A DNA stretch of 64,000 nucleotides from an uncultured Fodinibius sp. (lineage in GTDB: Bacteria > Bacteroidota > Rhodothermia > Balneolales > Balneolaceae), in NCBI GenBank assembly GCA_913056235.1, contig CAJXMW010000001.1, positions 930,001-994,000 on the forward strand, in the 5' to 3' direction. Of this stretch, positions 35,207-44,212 are shown piece by piece (within the stretch, counting starts at the first letter, position 1; each line of letters starts with the position of its first letter). The notes beneath the pieces were generated by a model, which saw nothing but the letters and a program-made list of their open reading frames with translations, made no database searches and was not told the origin of the DNA. The position numbers and the translations under genes were made by a program.

Positions 35207-37057
35207 ATGAAACGACTACTTGTTATTCTACTTGCGGCCATAATGTTTGTGGGATGTCAATCCGAATCACCGCAGACGCCCACTATAGAATATGATGTTC
35301 GATTCCCCGAAGCTAATCACAACGAGGCTGAAATCACGCTTACGCTTGAAAATCTGCTGCCGGGACCCACAAAGATTTCTATGAGCCGAACGTCGCCCGG
35401 TCGATACGCACTGCACGAGTTTGCCAAGAATGTGTACAACGTCTCTGCAGTAGATGGGAAAGGTGACACGCTGGAAATCTACCGTCCCAATCTGCACAAC
35501 TGGACCGTGCGTGGTCATGACGGGACTATCAAATTTAAGTACACGCTCTATGGCCGTCATGCTGATGGCACATACACCGGCATCAATGAGCAGCATGCAC
35601 ACCTGAACATGCCAGCTACTTTTGCTTGGGTACGAGATCTGCCCGATACTCCGGTCAAAGTACAGTTTCATCCACCGCAGGGAGCCGACTGGGATGTTGC
35701 TACCCAACTGCAACCAACGGATAATCCCTATACGTTTACCGCACCTGATTACTATTACTTTTTGGACAGTCCCACCGAGCTAAGCAACTTTATGATGACT
35801 AGCTGGGATGCGCCACAGGATACCACCGGTCTAACAATTAGGCTGGCTGTGCATCACAACGGGACGAAAGAGCAGGTTGAGCGCTACACCGATATGGCCC
35901 AACAAGTTGTAGCCGAGCAGGTTGCCGTATATGGTGAACCCGCTGACTATGATTACGATACCTACACCTTTATCGCTGATTATTTGCCTTATGTGTATGG
36001 CGATGGAATGGAACACCGCAACTCCACCATCCTTACCAGCCGAACGCCGCTCGAAGGCGATGGTGCTTTGCAGAATCTGGGGACTTTATCGCATGAATTT
36101 TTCCACAGCTGGAGTGTTGAGCGGTTGCGTCCCAAAGCGCTGGAGCCCTTCAACTTTATGGAAGCAAATGTAACAGGTACGCTCTGGTTCGCGGAGGGAT
36201 TCACCAGCTATTACGATGACCTGTTTATCCGGCGAACGGGACTCATTTCGAATGAAAAATATGCCAACGACTGGGCGGGTACGTTGAACTACGTGCTTAA
36301 TTCGCCGGGCAACCAGTATTACAATCCCATTGAGATGAGCATGCAGGCGCCTTTTGTGGATGCCGCTACCTCGGTGGACGAGCAGAACAAGTCCAACACC
36401 TTTATTTCGTACTACTCGTGGGGATCTGTGCTGGGCCTCAGTCTGGACTTGAAATTGCGATCTACCTTTGAGGATGTCACCCTTGATGACTACATGCGAA
36501 CGATGTGGCAAAAGTTCGGCAAGTCCGAAACGCCCTATACGCTCACTGATTTGGAAAATACCCTTGGCGAAGTGACGGACAGTACAAAATTCGCTACCCA
36601 ATTCTTTGACAAGCATATCCGTCAGGGCCAGCATATGGATCTGAAGCCATTACTAGCAAAGGCCGGTTTCTTGCTGCAGAAAGTTCATCCCGGTGAAGCA
36701 GTGCTCACCTATGGATCTACCAACATTAATTATGAGGATGGGGAAGCGGCGATATCAAGCAATACCACAGTTGGTAGTCCACTTTATGAAGCGGGCCTGG
36801 ATGTGGATGATGTTATTCTCTCTGTAGATGGAACTGATATCAATAATGCACGGGATATGCAGCGGTTATTGGCGGCTCATGATCCTGGCGATGAAGTGTC
36901 TATGCGCTATAGCTCGCTGGGCAAAGAGTATGAGACTACCGCAACGCTTGCAGAAAATCCCGAGCTGGAAGTACTGACTTACGAGCAGGCTGACAAAGAA
37001 GTGACCGAGCAAATGAAAACATTCCGCGAGAGCTGGCTTGGTAGCAAGGCACAGTAG
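35207..37057 (+). CDS. M61 family metallopeptidase with PDZ domain (lipoprotein)
   Basis: A 616-aa lipoprotein: signal peptide with lipobox MFVGCQS. The N-terminal beta domain has RTSPGRYALHEFAKNVY and the block GTYTGINEQHAHLNMPATFAW typical of glycyl-aminopeptidase-like M61 proteins. The zinc motif is LSHEFFHSWSVERLRP (H296, E297, H300), with TLWFAEGFTSYYDDL giving the third ligand. A PDZ domain occupies about 520-590 (SPLYEAGLDVDDVILSVDG). It acts in the periplasm or at the outer membrane on peptides, probably releasing N-terminal Gly/Ala. No close operon partner. Confidence 0.93.
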   Translation: MKRLLVILLAAIMFVGCQSESPQTPTIEYDVRFPEANHNEAEITLTLENLLPGPTKISMSRTSPGRYALHEFAKNVYNVSAVDGKGDTLEIYRPNLHNWTVRGHDGTIKFKYTLYGRHADGTYTGINEQHAHLNMPATFAWVRDLPDTPVKVQFHPPQGADWDVATQLQPTDNPYTFTAPDYYYFLDSPTELSNFMMTSWDAPQDTTGLTIRLAVHHNGTKEQVERYTDMAQQVVAEQVAVYGEPADYDYDTYTFIADYLPYVYGDGMEHRNSTILTSRTPLEGDGALQNLGTLSHEFFHSWSVERLRPKALEPFNFMEANVTGTLWFAEGFTSYYDDLFIRRTGLISNEKYANDWAGTLNYVLNSPGNQYYNPIEMSMQAPFVDAATSVDEQNKSNTFISYYSWGSVLGLSLDLKLRSTFEDVTLDDYMRTMWQKFGKSETPYTLTDLENTLGEVTDSTKFATQFFDKHIRQGQHMDLKPLLAKAGFLLQKVHPGEAVLTYGSTNINYEDGEAAISSNTTVGSPLYEAGLDVDDVILSVDGTDINNARDMQRLLAAHDPGDEVSMRYSSLGKEYETTATLAENPELEVLTYEQADKEVTEQMKTFRESWLGSKAQ

Positions 37058-37429
37058 TGAAATGTAAGAGGTAGGCGTGAGACGGCAGAGGTGAAAGGGC
37101 AGAAGTGAGAAGTTAATTTCCATGTCATCTCGAACTTGTTTCAGAATCTAATGTTGATTTCTAATTTTTGACATCTGCCTTTTTTGCTTTTCAAATTATC
37201 TATGGATTTTGCCCGGGGCTACCTGCGGGGTTTGAGAGCCAATTGTAAGCAGTGCCAAGGTGGTCGTGTCCAGAATGTCCAGTAGAAAAATAAGTGGGAC
37301 CACCTGTGTTTTGTTCGTGATGTTTCGCATTTGCTGGTTGTTGATGAACTATATTGCCGGAGTGACAGTAGAAGTGTTCAGCAAAGTCAAAAAATAACGC
37401 TTGACACTCATACGATAAATTGGCAGTCT
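37058..37429. other. Gene-free stretch with degenerate repeats
   Basis: No gene-like frame is seen. The left end (37060-37115) is G/A-rich with decayed heptamer-like units (GTGAGAC, GTGAAAG, GTGAGAA). At about 37123-37152 is GTCATCTCGAACTTGTTTCAG followed by AATCTAATG, a copy of the dispersed repeat also found at 9059-9134. The right end runs into the heptamer array. Confidence 0.5.
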
Positions 37430-37506
37430 GCTAACTGCTAACTGCTAACTGCTAACTGCTAACTGCTAACTGCTAACTGCTAACTGCTAACTGCTAACTG
37501 CTAACT
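37430..37506 (+). repeat. Heptamer tandem array, 11 perfect copies of GCTAACT
   Basis: Seventy-seven bases are exactly 11 copies of GCTAACT with no mismatch. The array ends two bases (AC) before the ATG of the DUF72 gene. A seven-base unit would change leader length by 7 per copy gained or lost, so the promoter, ribosome-site spacing or leader structure could vary between cells. No spacer sequence exists, so it is not a CRISPR array. Confidence 0.97.
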
Positions 37507-37508
37507 AC

Positions 37509-38375
37509 ATGGGCATACGAAAATATCATATCGGCTGTACGGGCTGGAGCCTGAAGGAGTGGGCAGGATACTTTTTTACCGATGATGCCAAGCAGAGCGA
37601 TTTTCTGAAGCAGTATGCTTCTGTGTTTAATGCAGTGGAAGGGAATACAACCTTTTATAATATCCCGAGCGAAGAAACGGTGTTAAAGTGGAAGAAGGCA
37701 ACGCCTGACGGTTTTAAATTCTGTTTCAAGTTTCATCGGTCGATTACACATGAGAAGCGACTTAACGACGTCGAAGATGATATCAAGGAGTTTCTGGAAA
37801 CGTTTGACCCCATAGCTGACCGATTAGGTCCTTTTCATCTGCAGCTGCCGGCCCAATTTTCGCCTGCAGATTTTGACAAGCTGGAGGAGGTATTAAACAT
37901 ACTGCCCAGTGCGTATCGCTATGCAGTAGAAGTTCGTCACGAAGATTTCTTTAATCACGGCCGGGAGGAGCATCGGTTGAACAGATTGCTAAAGAGCTAC
38001 AGCATTGACCGCGTTATTTTTGATACGCGCAAGCTGCACGCGATGAAATCAGACGAAAAGTCAGTGCTTAAAGCCAAGAAGAAAAAGCCCAAGGTGCCGG
38101 TACGGTTTGATAATACAGGTTCGCATCCCTTTGTTCGGTTTGTGGGATCCAACGATCCGGTGAGCAACGAGCCGTATCTCAAGGAGTGGGCTATCGTGAT
38201 CGCAGACTGGATCAAAGAGGGGTTGCATCCCTACATTTTCACGCATTCACCGGACAGGGTAAGCCAGCCCCCCATTGCCCGACGATTCCACCAGCTGCTC
38301 AGCGACCTCATCGAGATGGATCCGATGCCCAAGTGGCCTAACGAGCGCCAAAACAAGCAGATGAATTTGTTTTAG
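37509..38375 (+). CDS. DUF72 domain protein
   Basis: A 288-aa protein of the DUF72/YecE family, a TIM-barrel fold of unknown reaction. Seen: HIGCTGWSLKEWAGYFF, FNAVEGNTTFYNIPSEETVLKWK, GFKFCFKFHRSITHEKRL, LGPFHLQLPAQFSP, YAVEVRHEDFF, and the C-terminal HSPDRVSQPPIARRFHQLL. The ATG at 37509 is the only start that gives the conserved N-terminus and it directly follows the heptamer array. There is no room for a ribosome site outside the array, so initiation must use array sequence as its leader. The next gene is prfC, 114 bp on. Confidence 0.9.
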   Translation: MGIRKYHIGCTGWSLKEWAGYFFTDDAKQSDFLKQYASVFNAVEGNTTFYNIPSEETVLKWKKATPDGFKFCFKFHRSITHEKRLNDVEDDIKEFLETFDPIADRLGPFHLQLPAQFSPADFDKLEEVLNILPSAYRYAVEVRHEDFFNHGREEHRLNRLLKSYSIDRVIFDTRKLHAMKSDEKSVLKAKKKKPKVPVRFDNTGSHPFVRFVGSNDPVSNEPYLKEWAIVIADWIKEGLHPYIFTHSPDRVSQPPIARRFHQLLSDLIEMDPMPKWPNERQNKQMNLF

Positions 38376-38489
38376 CTTAGCAGCAGAACATGTATTTATC
38401 GGATGCTGCGTTCTATTTAAAGGGTGAAAAATCACCTGTAATTCCTTATCTTTACAGGCTTTTGAATCGTCAATTTTTGATATCTCTAT

Positions 38490-40106
38490 ATGTCCGAATC
38501 GGATACCGCCACGAAAACCAAGAACGAAATTATCGAAGAGGCCAAGCGTCGGCGCACGTTTGCGATTATCTCACACCCTGATGCCGGTAAGACGACCCTA
38601 ACCGAAAAGTTGTTGCTGTATGGAGGCGCCATTCACGAGGCGGGTTCGATCCGTCAGCGTAAAGCCAATCGTTATGCGGCCTCCGACTGGATGGCTATTG
38701 AAAAAGAGCGCGGTATTTCTGTGACATCTTCGGTGCTCCGGTTCGAGAAAGATAATATCAAGTTTAACCTGCTGGATACGCCGGGCCACAAAGACTTTTC
38801 CGAGGACACCTTGCGTACGCTGGTGGCGGCCGATACGGCGCTTATGGTAATTGACGTTGCCAAAGGGGTTGAGGAGCAGACCGAAAAGCTTTTTGAAGTC
38901 TGTAAGATGCGCGAAATTCCCATTATCACCTTTGTTAACAAGTGCGACCGGCCGGGACTTGAACCGCTGGAAGTGATTAGCAATATTGAAAACCAGCTGG
39001 GTATTGAAGCGATTCCAGCCTCATGGCCGCTGGGCTACGGCAAGGATTTTCAAGGCATTTACGATCTGATTGGTAAAAAACTGCATCTGCAGAAAAAAGA
39101 AGAGCACGGAGCTAAAAAAGCTGAAACGAAGTTGTACGATCTTGAAGAGGGGATCGAGAAGGCACACCTATCGGATTACGACAAAGAGAAGTTCCGGGAA
39201 GAGGTGCTGCTTACCGAAGATATGATGGATATGATGGATGAGGAAGCCTACCTGAACGGAAAGGCAACGCCGGTGTTCTTTGGGTCGGCGCTGAACAACT
39301 TCGGCCTAGATGTGTTTCTGGATTATTTTGCCGATTTGGCTAATCCGCCCCAGCCATACCAGGATGAAAATGACGAAGAGCGCGATATCGATCGTGGGTT
39401 TTCGGGCTTCGTCTTTAAGATGCAGGCCAATATGAATCCCGATCACCGCGACTGTGCGGCCTTTATCCGTATAACTTCCGGTAAGTTCGAGCGCGGAATT
39501 GAAGTAACCGAGAGCAATACGGATAAAAAAGTAAAAATGTCGACTCCTCACACGCTGATGGGCGATGAGCGCAATATACTGGAAGAAGCCTATCCGGGTG
39601 ATGTGGTATCGCTGTTTAATCCTGGCTCATTTCGCATTGGGACAACTATTTACAGCGATGATCCTGTGAAGTTTGATGTGATTCCGCTCTTTACTCCCGA
39701 GCACTTTATGAAGTGTTCGAGCAAAGACCCTTTTCAGCGCAAAGCGTTGCGCGAAGGACTCAAACAGCTGGCCGAAGAGGGGGTTGTGCATGTATTTGAA
39801 GTCCCCAATGGTGTGGGTAATGAGCTGCTGCTCGGTACCGTGGGCGCGCTCCAGTTTGATGTGGTAAAACACCGCATGTCAACGGAGTATAATACCGAGC
39901 TGCACATGAACTCGGTCTCCTATCACGCGGCGCGCTGGCTAGAGGATAACAAAGAAGTGATTGATAAGCTCGAAAGTAGTTATTCTACGCACGTAACGCA
40001 GGACATGGAAGGGCATCCTATTGTGCTGTTCGACAGTGGCTATGCACTCAATCAGGCCGAAGACAAGGTAGGCGCCGAAAATCTCTACAAGTTTAAGCAA
40101 AGCTAG
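38490..40106 (+). CDS. prfC: Peptide chain release factor 3
   Basis: A 538-aa translational GTPase that removes RF1/RF2 from the ribosome after termination. G1 SHPDAGKTTLTEKLL, switch I with KANRYAASDWMAIEKERGISV, G3 LLDTPGHKDFSEDT, G4 FVNKCDRPGLEP, then domains II and III, ending in the RF3 type (FQRKALREGLKQLAEEGVVHVFE). The KERGISVTSSV and DTLRTL segments separate it from EF-G. Length is normal. A 12-bp inverted repeat follows 3 bp after the stop. Confidence 0.96.
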   Translation: MSESDTATKTKNEIIEEAKRRRTFAIISHPDAGKTTLTEKLLLYGGAIHEAGSIRQRKANRYAASDWMAIEKERGISVTSSVLRFEKDNIKFNLLDTPGHKDFSEDTLRTLVAADTALMVIDVAKGVEEQTEKLFEVCKMREIPIITFVNKCDRPGLEPLEVISNIENQLGIEAIPASWPLGYGKDFQGIYDLIGKKLHLQKKEEHGAKKAETKLYDLEEGIEKAHLSDYDKEKFREEVLLTEDMMDMMDEEAYLNGKATPVFFGSALNNFGLDVFLDYFADLANPPQPYQDENDEERDIDRGFSGFVFKMQANMNPDHRDCAAFIRITSGKFERGIEVTESNTDKKVKMSTPHTLMGDERNILEEAYPGDVVSLFNPGSFRIGTTIYSDDPVKFDVIPLFTPEHFMKCSSKDPFQRKALREGLKQLAEEGVVHVFEVPNGVGNELLLGTVGALQFDVVKHRMSTEYNTELHMNSVSYHAARWLEDNKEVIDKLESSYSTHVTQDMEGHPIVLFDSGYALNQAEDKVGAENLYKFKQS

Positions 40107-40109
40107 TCT

Positions 40110-40157
40110 TGAGTCATGAGTGGAATAGTAAAGAGACTACTCACTACTCATGACTCA
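40110..40157. terminator. Inverted repeat between convergent genes
   Basis: TGAGTCATGAGT (40110-40121) and ACTCATGACTCA (40146-40157) are a perfect 12-bp inverted repeat with a 24-nt loop, 3 bp after prfC and 10 bp before the end of the convergent metalloprotease gene. No T tract follows, so it may act by pairing alone or be an intergenic repeat element. Confidence 0.55.
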
Positions 40158-40167
40158 GAATGCACGA

Positions 40168-40947
40168 CTATTTTCCGCCGTTTGCTTGCAAATCATTAAT
40201 GCAGAAGTCATCCAGTTCGGGTACAGAACCGCTGAAGTTTGAAAAGAAGTTAGTAGTTTCAACGGCCGGTTCCATCAGACAGCCGTCGGTCGTACAGTGA
40301 GCGCTACCCTCGGTTTTATGATCAGATGTCGTAGGAGTGCCGTTACCGACCAACCCCATATTATGACTAAACTCATGGCGGAAAACAGTGCTTTCTACTT
40401 TTTCTTCACTTGGTGCTGTGGGTGGAGTGCCGCTAACGCTTTCAATGGTTTGCCCAAAAAAGGCTACTGAAGTATTGTAATATGCAAAGCCCAATACGTT
40501 AGAGTTATTTTCATTTTCGCCATCTACATACAAAAAATATGCGTGGAGGGTGCTGCTGCCTGGTTCAGTGTAATTATCGCGGAAAACTTCTTCCATTGAC
40601 CGGATTTCTGATGCTGTGTATTGGCTGTCGTCTCCGGAAGGTTCAATTAAGGTTGGCTCTGACAGAGTAATTGACTGTTTGTTGAGGCGCGCTTCCAAGA
40701 ATGTTTGTAGGCTATTTAGGGCTTCCTGCGTGGGTTTGTGCCCCTCCATGTAATCAATTTCTACCTGCAGGTTGGTATACTGGTTACTCTTCAGGAATGA
40801 TTGTGCAGAGTCGCCCGGTGCGGCCTTGCTGTCGAATTCAGGAGCATCAGTATTTGTGTCAGCGCTGGTTGAGGAGTCGCTACAACCGTAGGCTAAAAAT
40901 GCCAGTGAGCATAGTATGAGTAAACTAAATCGTTTTAGGGAATACAT
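40168..40947 (-). CDS. Metalloprotease lipoprotein (twin 2)
   Basis: A 259-aa lipoprotein (lipobox AFLAYGC, C22). The zinc motif HEFSHNMGL begins at H191. The metzincin third ligand three residues after the Gly is absent (GLVGNG). Instead an HC...C pattern (SAHCTTDGCLMEP) follows 25-30 residues later and carries a candidate ligand and Met-turn, a pattern remembered from Bacteroidota membrane metalloproteases. Shares the layout YTNLQVEIDYMEGHKPTQEAL and VLGFAYYNTSVAFFG with twin 1. It is 45 bp downstream of twin 1, so they form an operon. Target is unknown. Confidence 0.82.
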   Translation of the reverse strand: MYSLKRFSLLILCSLAFLAYGCSDSSTSADTNTDAPEFDSKAAPGDSAQSFLKSNQYTNLQVEIDYMEGHKPTQEALNSLQTFLEARLNKQSITLSEPTLIEPSGDDSQYTASEIRSMEEVFRDNYTEPGSSTLHAYFLYVDGENENNSNVLGFAYYNTSVAFFGQTIESVSGTPPTAPSEEKVESTVFRHEFSHNMGLVGNGTPTTSDHKTEGSAHCTTDGCLMEPAVETTNFFSNFSGSVPELDDFCINDLQANGGK

Positions 40948-40992
40948 TGTTGTAATACTTTTTCAAAATTACGTGAATAAATGATAAGAAAA

Positions 40993-41778
40993 TTATCGCC
41001 CGTCATTTGCCTGCAGGTCGGCCTTACAGTTGGCATCCAGTGAAGGGATGTCGTCGCTGCCAATGGTATTTCCAATGAGATCAGTTGTTTCAGTAGCATA
41101 ATACATCAGGCAGCTGTCATTGTCGCAGTGGTTTCCGTGGTCGGGATCTTTATGAGGCTCTTGCATTTCCGTGCCTGAATTCGGTACCGCAACCAAGCCA
41201 AACAGGTGCCCAAATTCATGTCGAAAAGAGGTAGCTTCAATCTGATAACGGGAGGGCGCACCTACACCGTTGCTGGCTTCATCATAAGCCGGCCCAAAGA
41301 AGGCATTTGAGGTATTATAATAAGCAATGCCCAGCACGTTGCGCTGCTCGTACTTTCCATCAACGATGATGCAGTAGGCAGCTAGAGTGTCGCCCTTAGC
41401 AAATGTCGAGCGGTTGTCTTGTTCCAGGTTACGGACATCGTTTGCGCTATATTCATCTTGTTCGCCGGAGGCAATTTCGGTGGGTTCTTTAATCGTAACA
41501 GACGATTTGTGGAGCCGCTGCTGGAAGAAAGCTTTCAGGCTATCGAGGGCCCGTTCATTGGGGGCATATCCCGGCATGTAATCGATCTCTACAACCAGGT
41601 TTGTAAAGCTGGAGTCGGAAAGAAAATCATTTGCTGACCTGCCGGGGTTCAGGTTATGGGAGTATTCCGGTTCCGGAAGCTGACTGTCGGTACCGGTGGA
41701 GTCCAGGCACGACTGGAATACAAATGCCATCAAAAGCAAAGAGATAACACGAAGCAGATAGTAGCGAAGTGTTTTCAT
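40993..41778 (-). CDS. Metalloprotease lipoprotein (twin 1)
   Basis: A 261-aa lipoprotein (lipobox VFQSC, C24) with HEFGHLFGLVAVPN starting at H187 and the later NHCDNDSCLMYYATET. It shares with twin 2 the segments FTNLVVEIDYMPGYAPNERAL, SVTIKEPTEI, NVLGIAYYNTSNAFFG and the C-terminal CKADLQANDGR (CINDLQANGGK in twin 2). The two clearly arose by tandem duplication. Probably active on the outside of the cell envelope. It is divergent from the DUF985 cupin gene. Confidence 0.83.
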   Translation of the reverse strand: MKTLRYYLLRVISLLLMAFVFQSCLDSTGTDSQLPEPEYSHNLNPGRSANDFLSDSSFTNLVVEIDYMPGYAPNERALDSLKAFFQQRLHKSSVTIKEPTEIASGEQDEYSANDVRNLEQDNRSTFAKGDTLAAYCIIVDGKYEQRNVLGIAYYNTSNAFFGPAYDEASNGVGAPSRYQIEATSFRHEFGHLFGLVAVPNSGTEMQEPHKDPDHGNHCDNDSCLMYYATETTDLIGNTIGSDDIPSLDANCKADLQANDGR

Positions 41779-41868
41779 GCAGGAATAAAATATTTGTTTA
41801 GTTTAATGTGCATAACACAAACTGTGATAATGGAAAAATGTTTCATCTGGAATTGTAAGGACAAAAGT

Positions 41869-42345
41869 ATGGACTATCGCGAAATCGTTGAGGCGTTGGA
41901 TCTTTCCTCTCATCCCGAGGGCGGTTTTTACAAAGAGGTGTACCGCAGTGATACACAAGTGCGCAGTAAAAACAGAACACGAGTGGCTGGTACGGGTATC
42001 TATTTTTTGTTGCCCAAGGGCGTATGTACCAACTGGCACCGCGTATCCTCGGATGAGTGCTGGCACTTTTACAAAGGTAAGAAGCTCGTGCTCGAAATAA
42101 TTGATGAGCAGGGCAACTTCGACCAAATATTCCTCAGTAATGTATTGTCGGATGAGAGCCGTTTTCAGACAGTGGTCCCAAAAAACTGTTGGCAGCGGGC
42201 TTACAGTACAGGCAGCTATTCGTTGGTGGGATGCACCGTAGCACCCGGGTTTGAATTTGAGGATTTTGAGATGATTGAGCCACAAGCTTTGGCCGACCAA
42301 TATTCAGATATCGAGGCGAAAATTTTGAATGATCCATTCAGCTAA
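41869..42345 (+). CDS. DUF985 cupin-domain protein
   Basis: A 158-aa cupin. The ATG at 41869 gives MDYREIVEALDLSSHPEGGFYKEVYRS, the family start; a longer frame is open upstream to 41656 but is not conserved and overlaps the divergent gene. Cupin motifs: GTGIYFLLPKGVCTNWHRVSSDECWHFYKG with the metal-type His, and WQRAYSTGSYSLVGCTVAPGFEFEDFE. The family is called DUF985 or 'cupin_5'; reaction unknown. Stands alone with a 221-bp gap before lpd. Confidence 0.9.
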   Translation: MDYREIVEALDLSSHPEGGFYKEVYRSDTQVRSKNRTRVAGTGIYFLLPKGVCTNWHRVSSDECWHFYKGKKLVLEIIDEQGNFDQIFLSNVLSDESRFQTVVPKNCWQRAYSTGSYSLVGCTVAPGFEFEDFEMIEPQALADQYSDIEAKILNDPFS

Positions 42346-42566
42346 CGCCCGCCAGACAGAACCAAAGTAATAAAAGCTTTTAAATCAAGGATTTTCAAGG
42401 GTAGTTGCCTTATATCTCTCGTCTATAATTCTTAAATTAGAACCGCTTTTGAAATGGCTGAATGATTGATTTGATGTCTTGGTTATTTTTGCAAGGCAGT
42501 AATAGCTTTCAGTTCTGAAATCAATCATTCAACCATTTTTATTCAATCATTAAATCAAGAAATCTC

Positions 42567-43973
42567 ATGGCAAAAGAATTTGATGTCTGTGTGATCGGAT
42601 CCGGCCCGGGTGGGTATGTGGCTGCGATTCGTGCATCGCAACTCGGTTTTAATACAGCAATCGTTGAAAAGCGTCATCTCGGCGGAGTCTGCCTGAACAT
42701 TGGGTGTATTCCAACGAAGGCGCTGCTCCGTTCGGCAGAAGTATTTGAAAGTATTGAACATGCTGACGACTATGGCGTAAATGTAAATGGCTATTCCGCA
42801 GACTTTGGCGGCATGGTTGATCGCAGCCGCAATGTGGCCAACAAGATGAGCAAGGGCGTACAGTTCCTGATGAAGGCGAACAAGATCGACGTCTTTGAGG
42901 GTAAGGGCGTATTTGAGTCCAAGGATCAGATCAAGGTTGTAGATGACGAAGGTGAAACGCAGGAACAAATTACAGCGGATAACTTTATTGTTGCTACCGG
43001 TGCGCATCCTCGTGAACTGCCGAATATTCCCATCGACGGCGAAATGGTCATTGATTCTGAAAAAGCCATGCAGCTCGAAGAGCAGCCCGATAAAATGGTT
43101 GTGATTGGCGCCGGTGCGATCGGTGTTGAGTTTGCCTATTTTTATAATACTATTGGTACCGAAGTGATCCTGGTTGAGCTCCAGGATAGGTTGGTACCGG
43201 TTGAGGATAAAGACGTTGGCAAAGAGCTGGGTAAAATTTATAAAAAGAAAGGTATTGACGTTCGCACTGGAAGCACCGTTGAAAACGTCGAAGAAGACGG
43301 CGACGGTGTGAAGGTGACCATCAAAACCGGTGATGACGAGGAAACTGTCGAGGCAGATGTAGTGCTCTCGGCCGTTGGTGTTACCGGCAATGTAGAAGGT
43401 ATTGGGCTCGACGAAATTGGTGTTGAGTACGAGAAAGGACAAATTAACGTTGACAAGGATACTTACCAGACCAACGTTGAAGGTATTTATGCCATTGGCG
43501 ATGTGATTGGCGCGCCCTGGTTGGCACACAAGGCTTCACACGAAGGCATTTACTGTGTAGAGAAGCTAGCCGGCGAAGATCCACTGCCGATCAAGTATGA
43601 TAACATCCCCGGCTGTACTTATTGCGAACCACAAATTGCCTCGGTGGGATATACCGAAGAGGAGGCCAAGGAAGAAGGCTATGACATCAAAGTTGGTAAA
43701 TTCCCCTTCTCAGCCAGTGGTAAAGCTACCGGCCTGGGACACGAGGAAGGCTTCGTGAAAGTGATCTTTGATGATAAGTACGGCGAATGGCTGGGCTGCC
43801 ACATGATTGGCTCCCACGTCACGGAACTGATTGCCGAAGCGGTGGTAGCTCGTGATCTGGAGACGACCGGACACGAAATTATCAGCGCTGTGCATCCGCA
43901 CCCAACGATGTCAGAAGCTGTGATGGAAGCCGTTGCTGAAGCTTATGGCGAAGGGGTGCACCTGGGCTCATAA
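42567..43973 (+). CDS. lpdA: Dihydrolipoyl dehydrogenase
   Basis: A 468-aa FAD enzyme that reoxidises the lipoyl arm of 2-oxoacid dehydrogenases and the glycine-cleavage system with NAD+. FAD motif VIGSGPGGYVAA, redox disulfide GGVCLNIGCIPTKALL (C42, C47), NAD motif VVIGAGAIGVEFA, YAIGDVIGAPWLAHKA, and the C-terminal His-Glu pair in SAVHPHPTMSEAVMEAV. Length is normal. Two lipoate-assembly genes follow 240 bp later, so this is a small lipoyl neighbourhood, though two hairpins in between suggest separate transcripts. Confidence 0.96.
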   Translation: MAKEFDVCVIGSGPGGYVAAIRASQLGFNTAIVEKRHLGGVCLNIGCIPTKALLRSAEVFESIEHADDYGVNVNGYSADFGGMVDRSRNVANKMSKGVQFLMKANKIDVFEGKGVFESKDQIKVVDDEGETQEQITADNFIVATGAHPRELPNIPIDGEMVIDSEKAMQLEEQPDKMVVIGAGAIGVEFAYFYNTIGTEVILVELQDRLVPVEDKDVGKELGKIYKKKGIDVRTGSTVENVEEDGDGVKVTIKTGDDEETVEADVVLSAVGVTGNVEGIGLDEIGVEYEKGQINVDKDTYQTNVEGIYAIGDVIGAPWLAHKASHEGIYCVEKLAGEDPLPIKYDNIPGCTYCEPQIASVGYTEEEAKEEGYDIKVGKFPFSASGKATGLGHEEGFVKVIFDDKYGEWLGCHMIGSHVTELIAEAVVARDLETTGHEIISAVHPHPTMSEAVMEAVAEAYGEGVHLGS

Positions 43974-43999
43974 GCCATACTTTTATTGATTTAGATTAT

Positions 44000-44070
44000 A
44001 AACCCGCAAGGCTGCCGAGAGTATCAGCTAGTGTATAGCTGTTTGTCCGATACAAGCCTTGTGGGTTTTC
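44000..44070 (+). terminator. Long hairpin 1 after lpdA
   Basis: AAACCCGCAAGGCT (44000-44013) pairs with AGCCTTGTGGGTTT (44055-44068) around a 41-nt loop that contains a smaller GTATC...GATAC pairing, and TTTTC follows. A likely terminator of lpdA. Confidence 0.7.
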
Positions 44071-44087
44071 TTATTTGGATTCTGAAC

Positions 44088-44156
44088 AAACCCGCAGGGT
44101 TTTCAATAGGCAAGAGACCTAAACTCAATATAAGTCTTGCAAACCCTGCGGGTTTT
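44088..44156 (+). terminator. Long hairpin 2 before lipB
   Basis: AAACCCGCAGGGTTT (44088-44102) and AAACCCTGCGGGTTT (44141-44155) form a 15-bp inverted repeat around 38 nt, in tandem with hairpin 1. Its core ACCCGCAGGGTTT is of the kind repeated between genes in Bacteroidota. It may be a second terminator or an intergenic repeat. Confidence 0.6.
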
Positions 44157-44212
44157 ATTGTGGTTATAGGCATGTAGTGATTGCCGAAGACCTTTTGTAT
44201 TTTAATTAAGCT

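Noticed and set aside
37430-37506. Possible CRISPR array
   Set aside because: Units are seven bases in perfect tandem with no spacers, and no cas gene is near.
42555-43529. 324-codon open frame on the minus strand opposite lpdA
   Set aside because: Shadow of lpdA codon bias; no family motif, and lpdA on the plus strand is complete.
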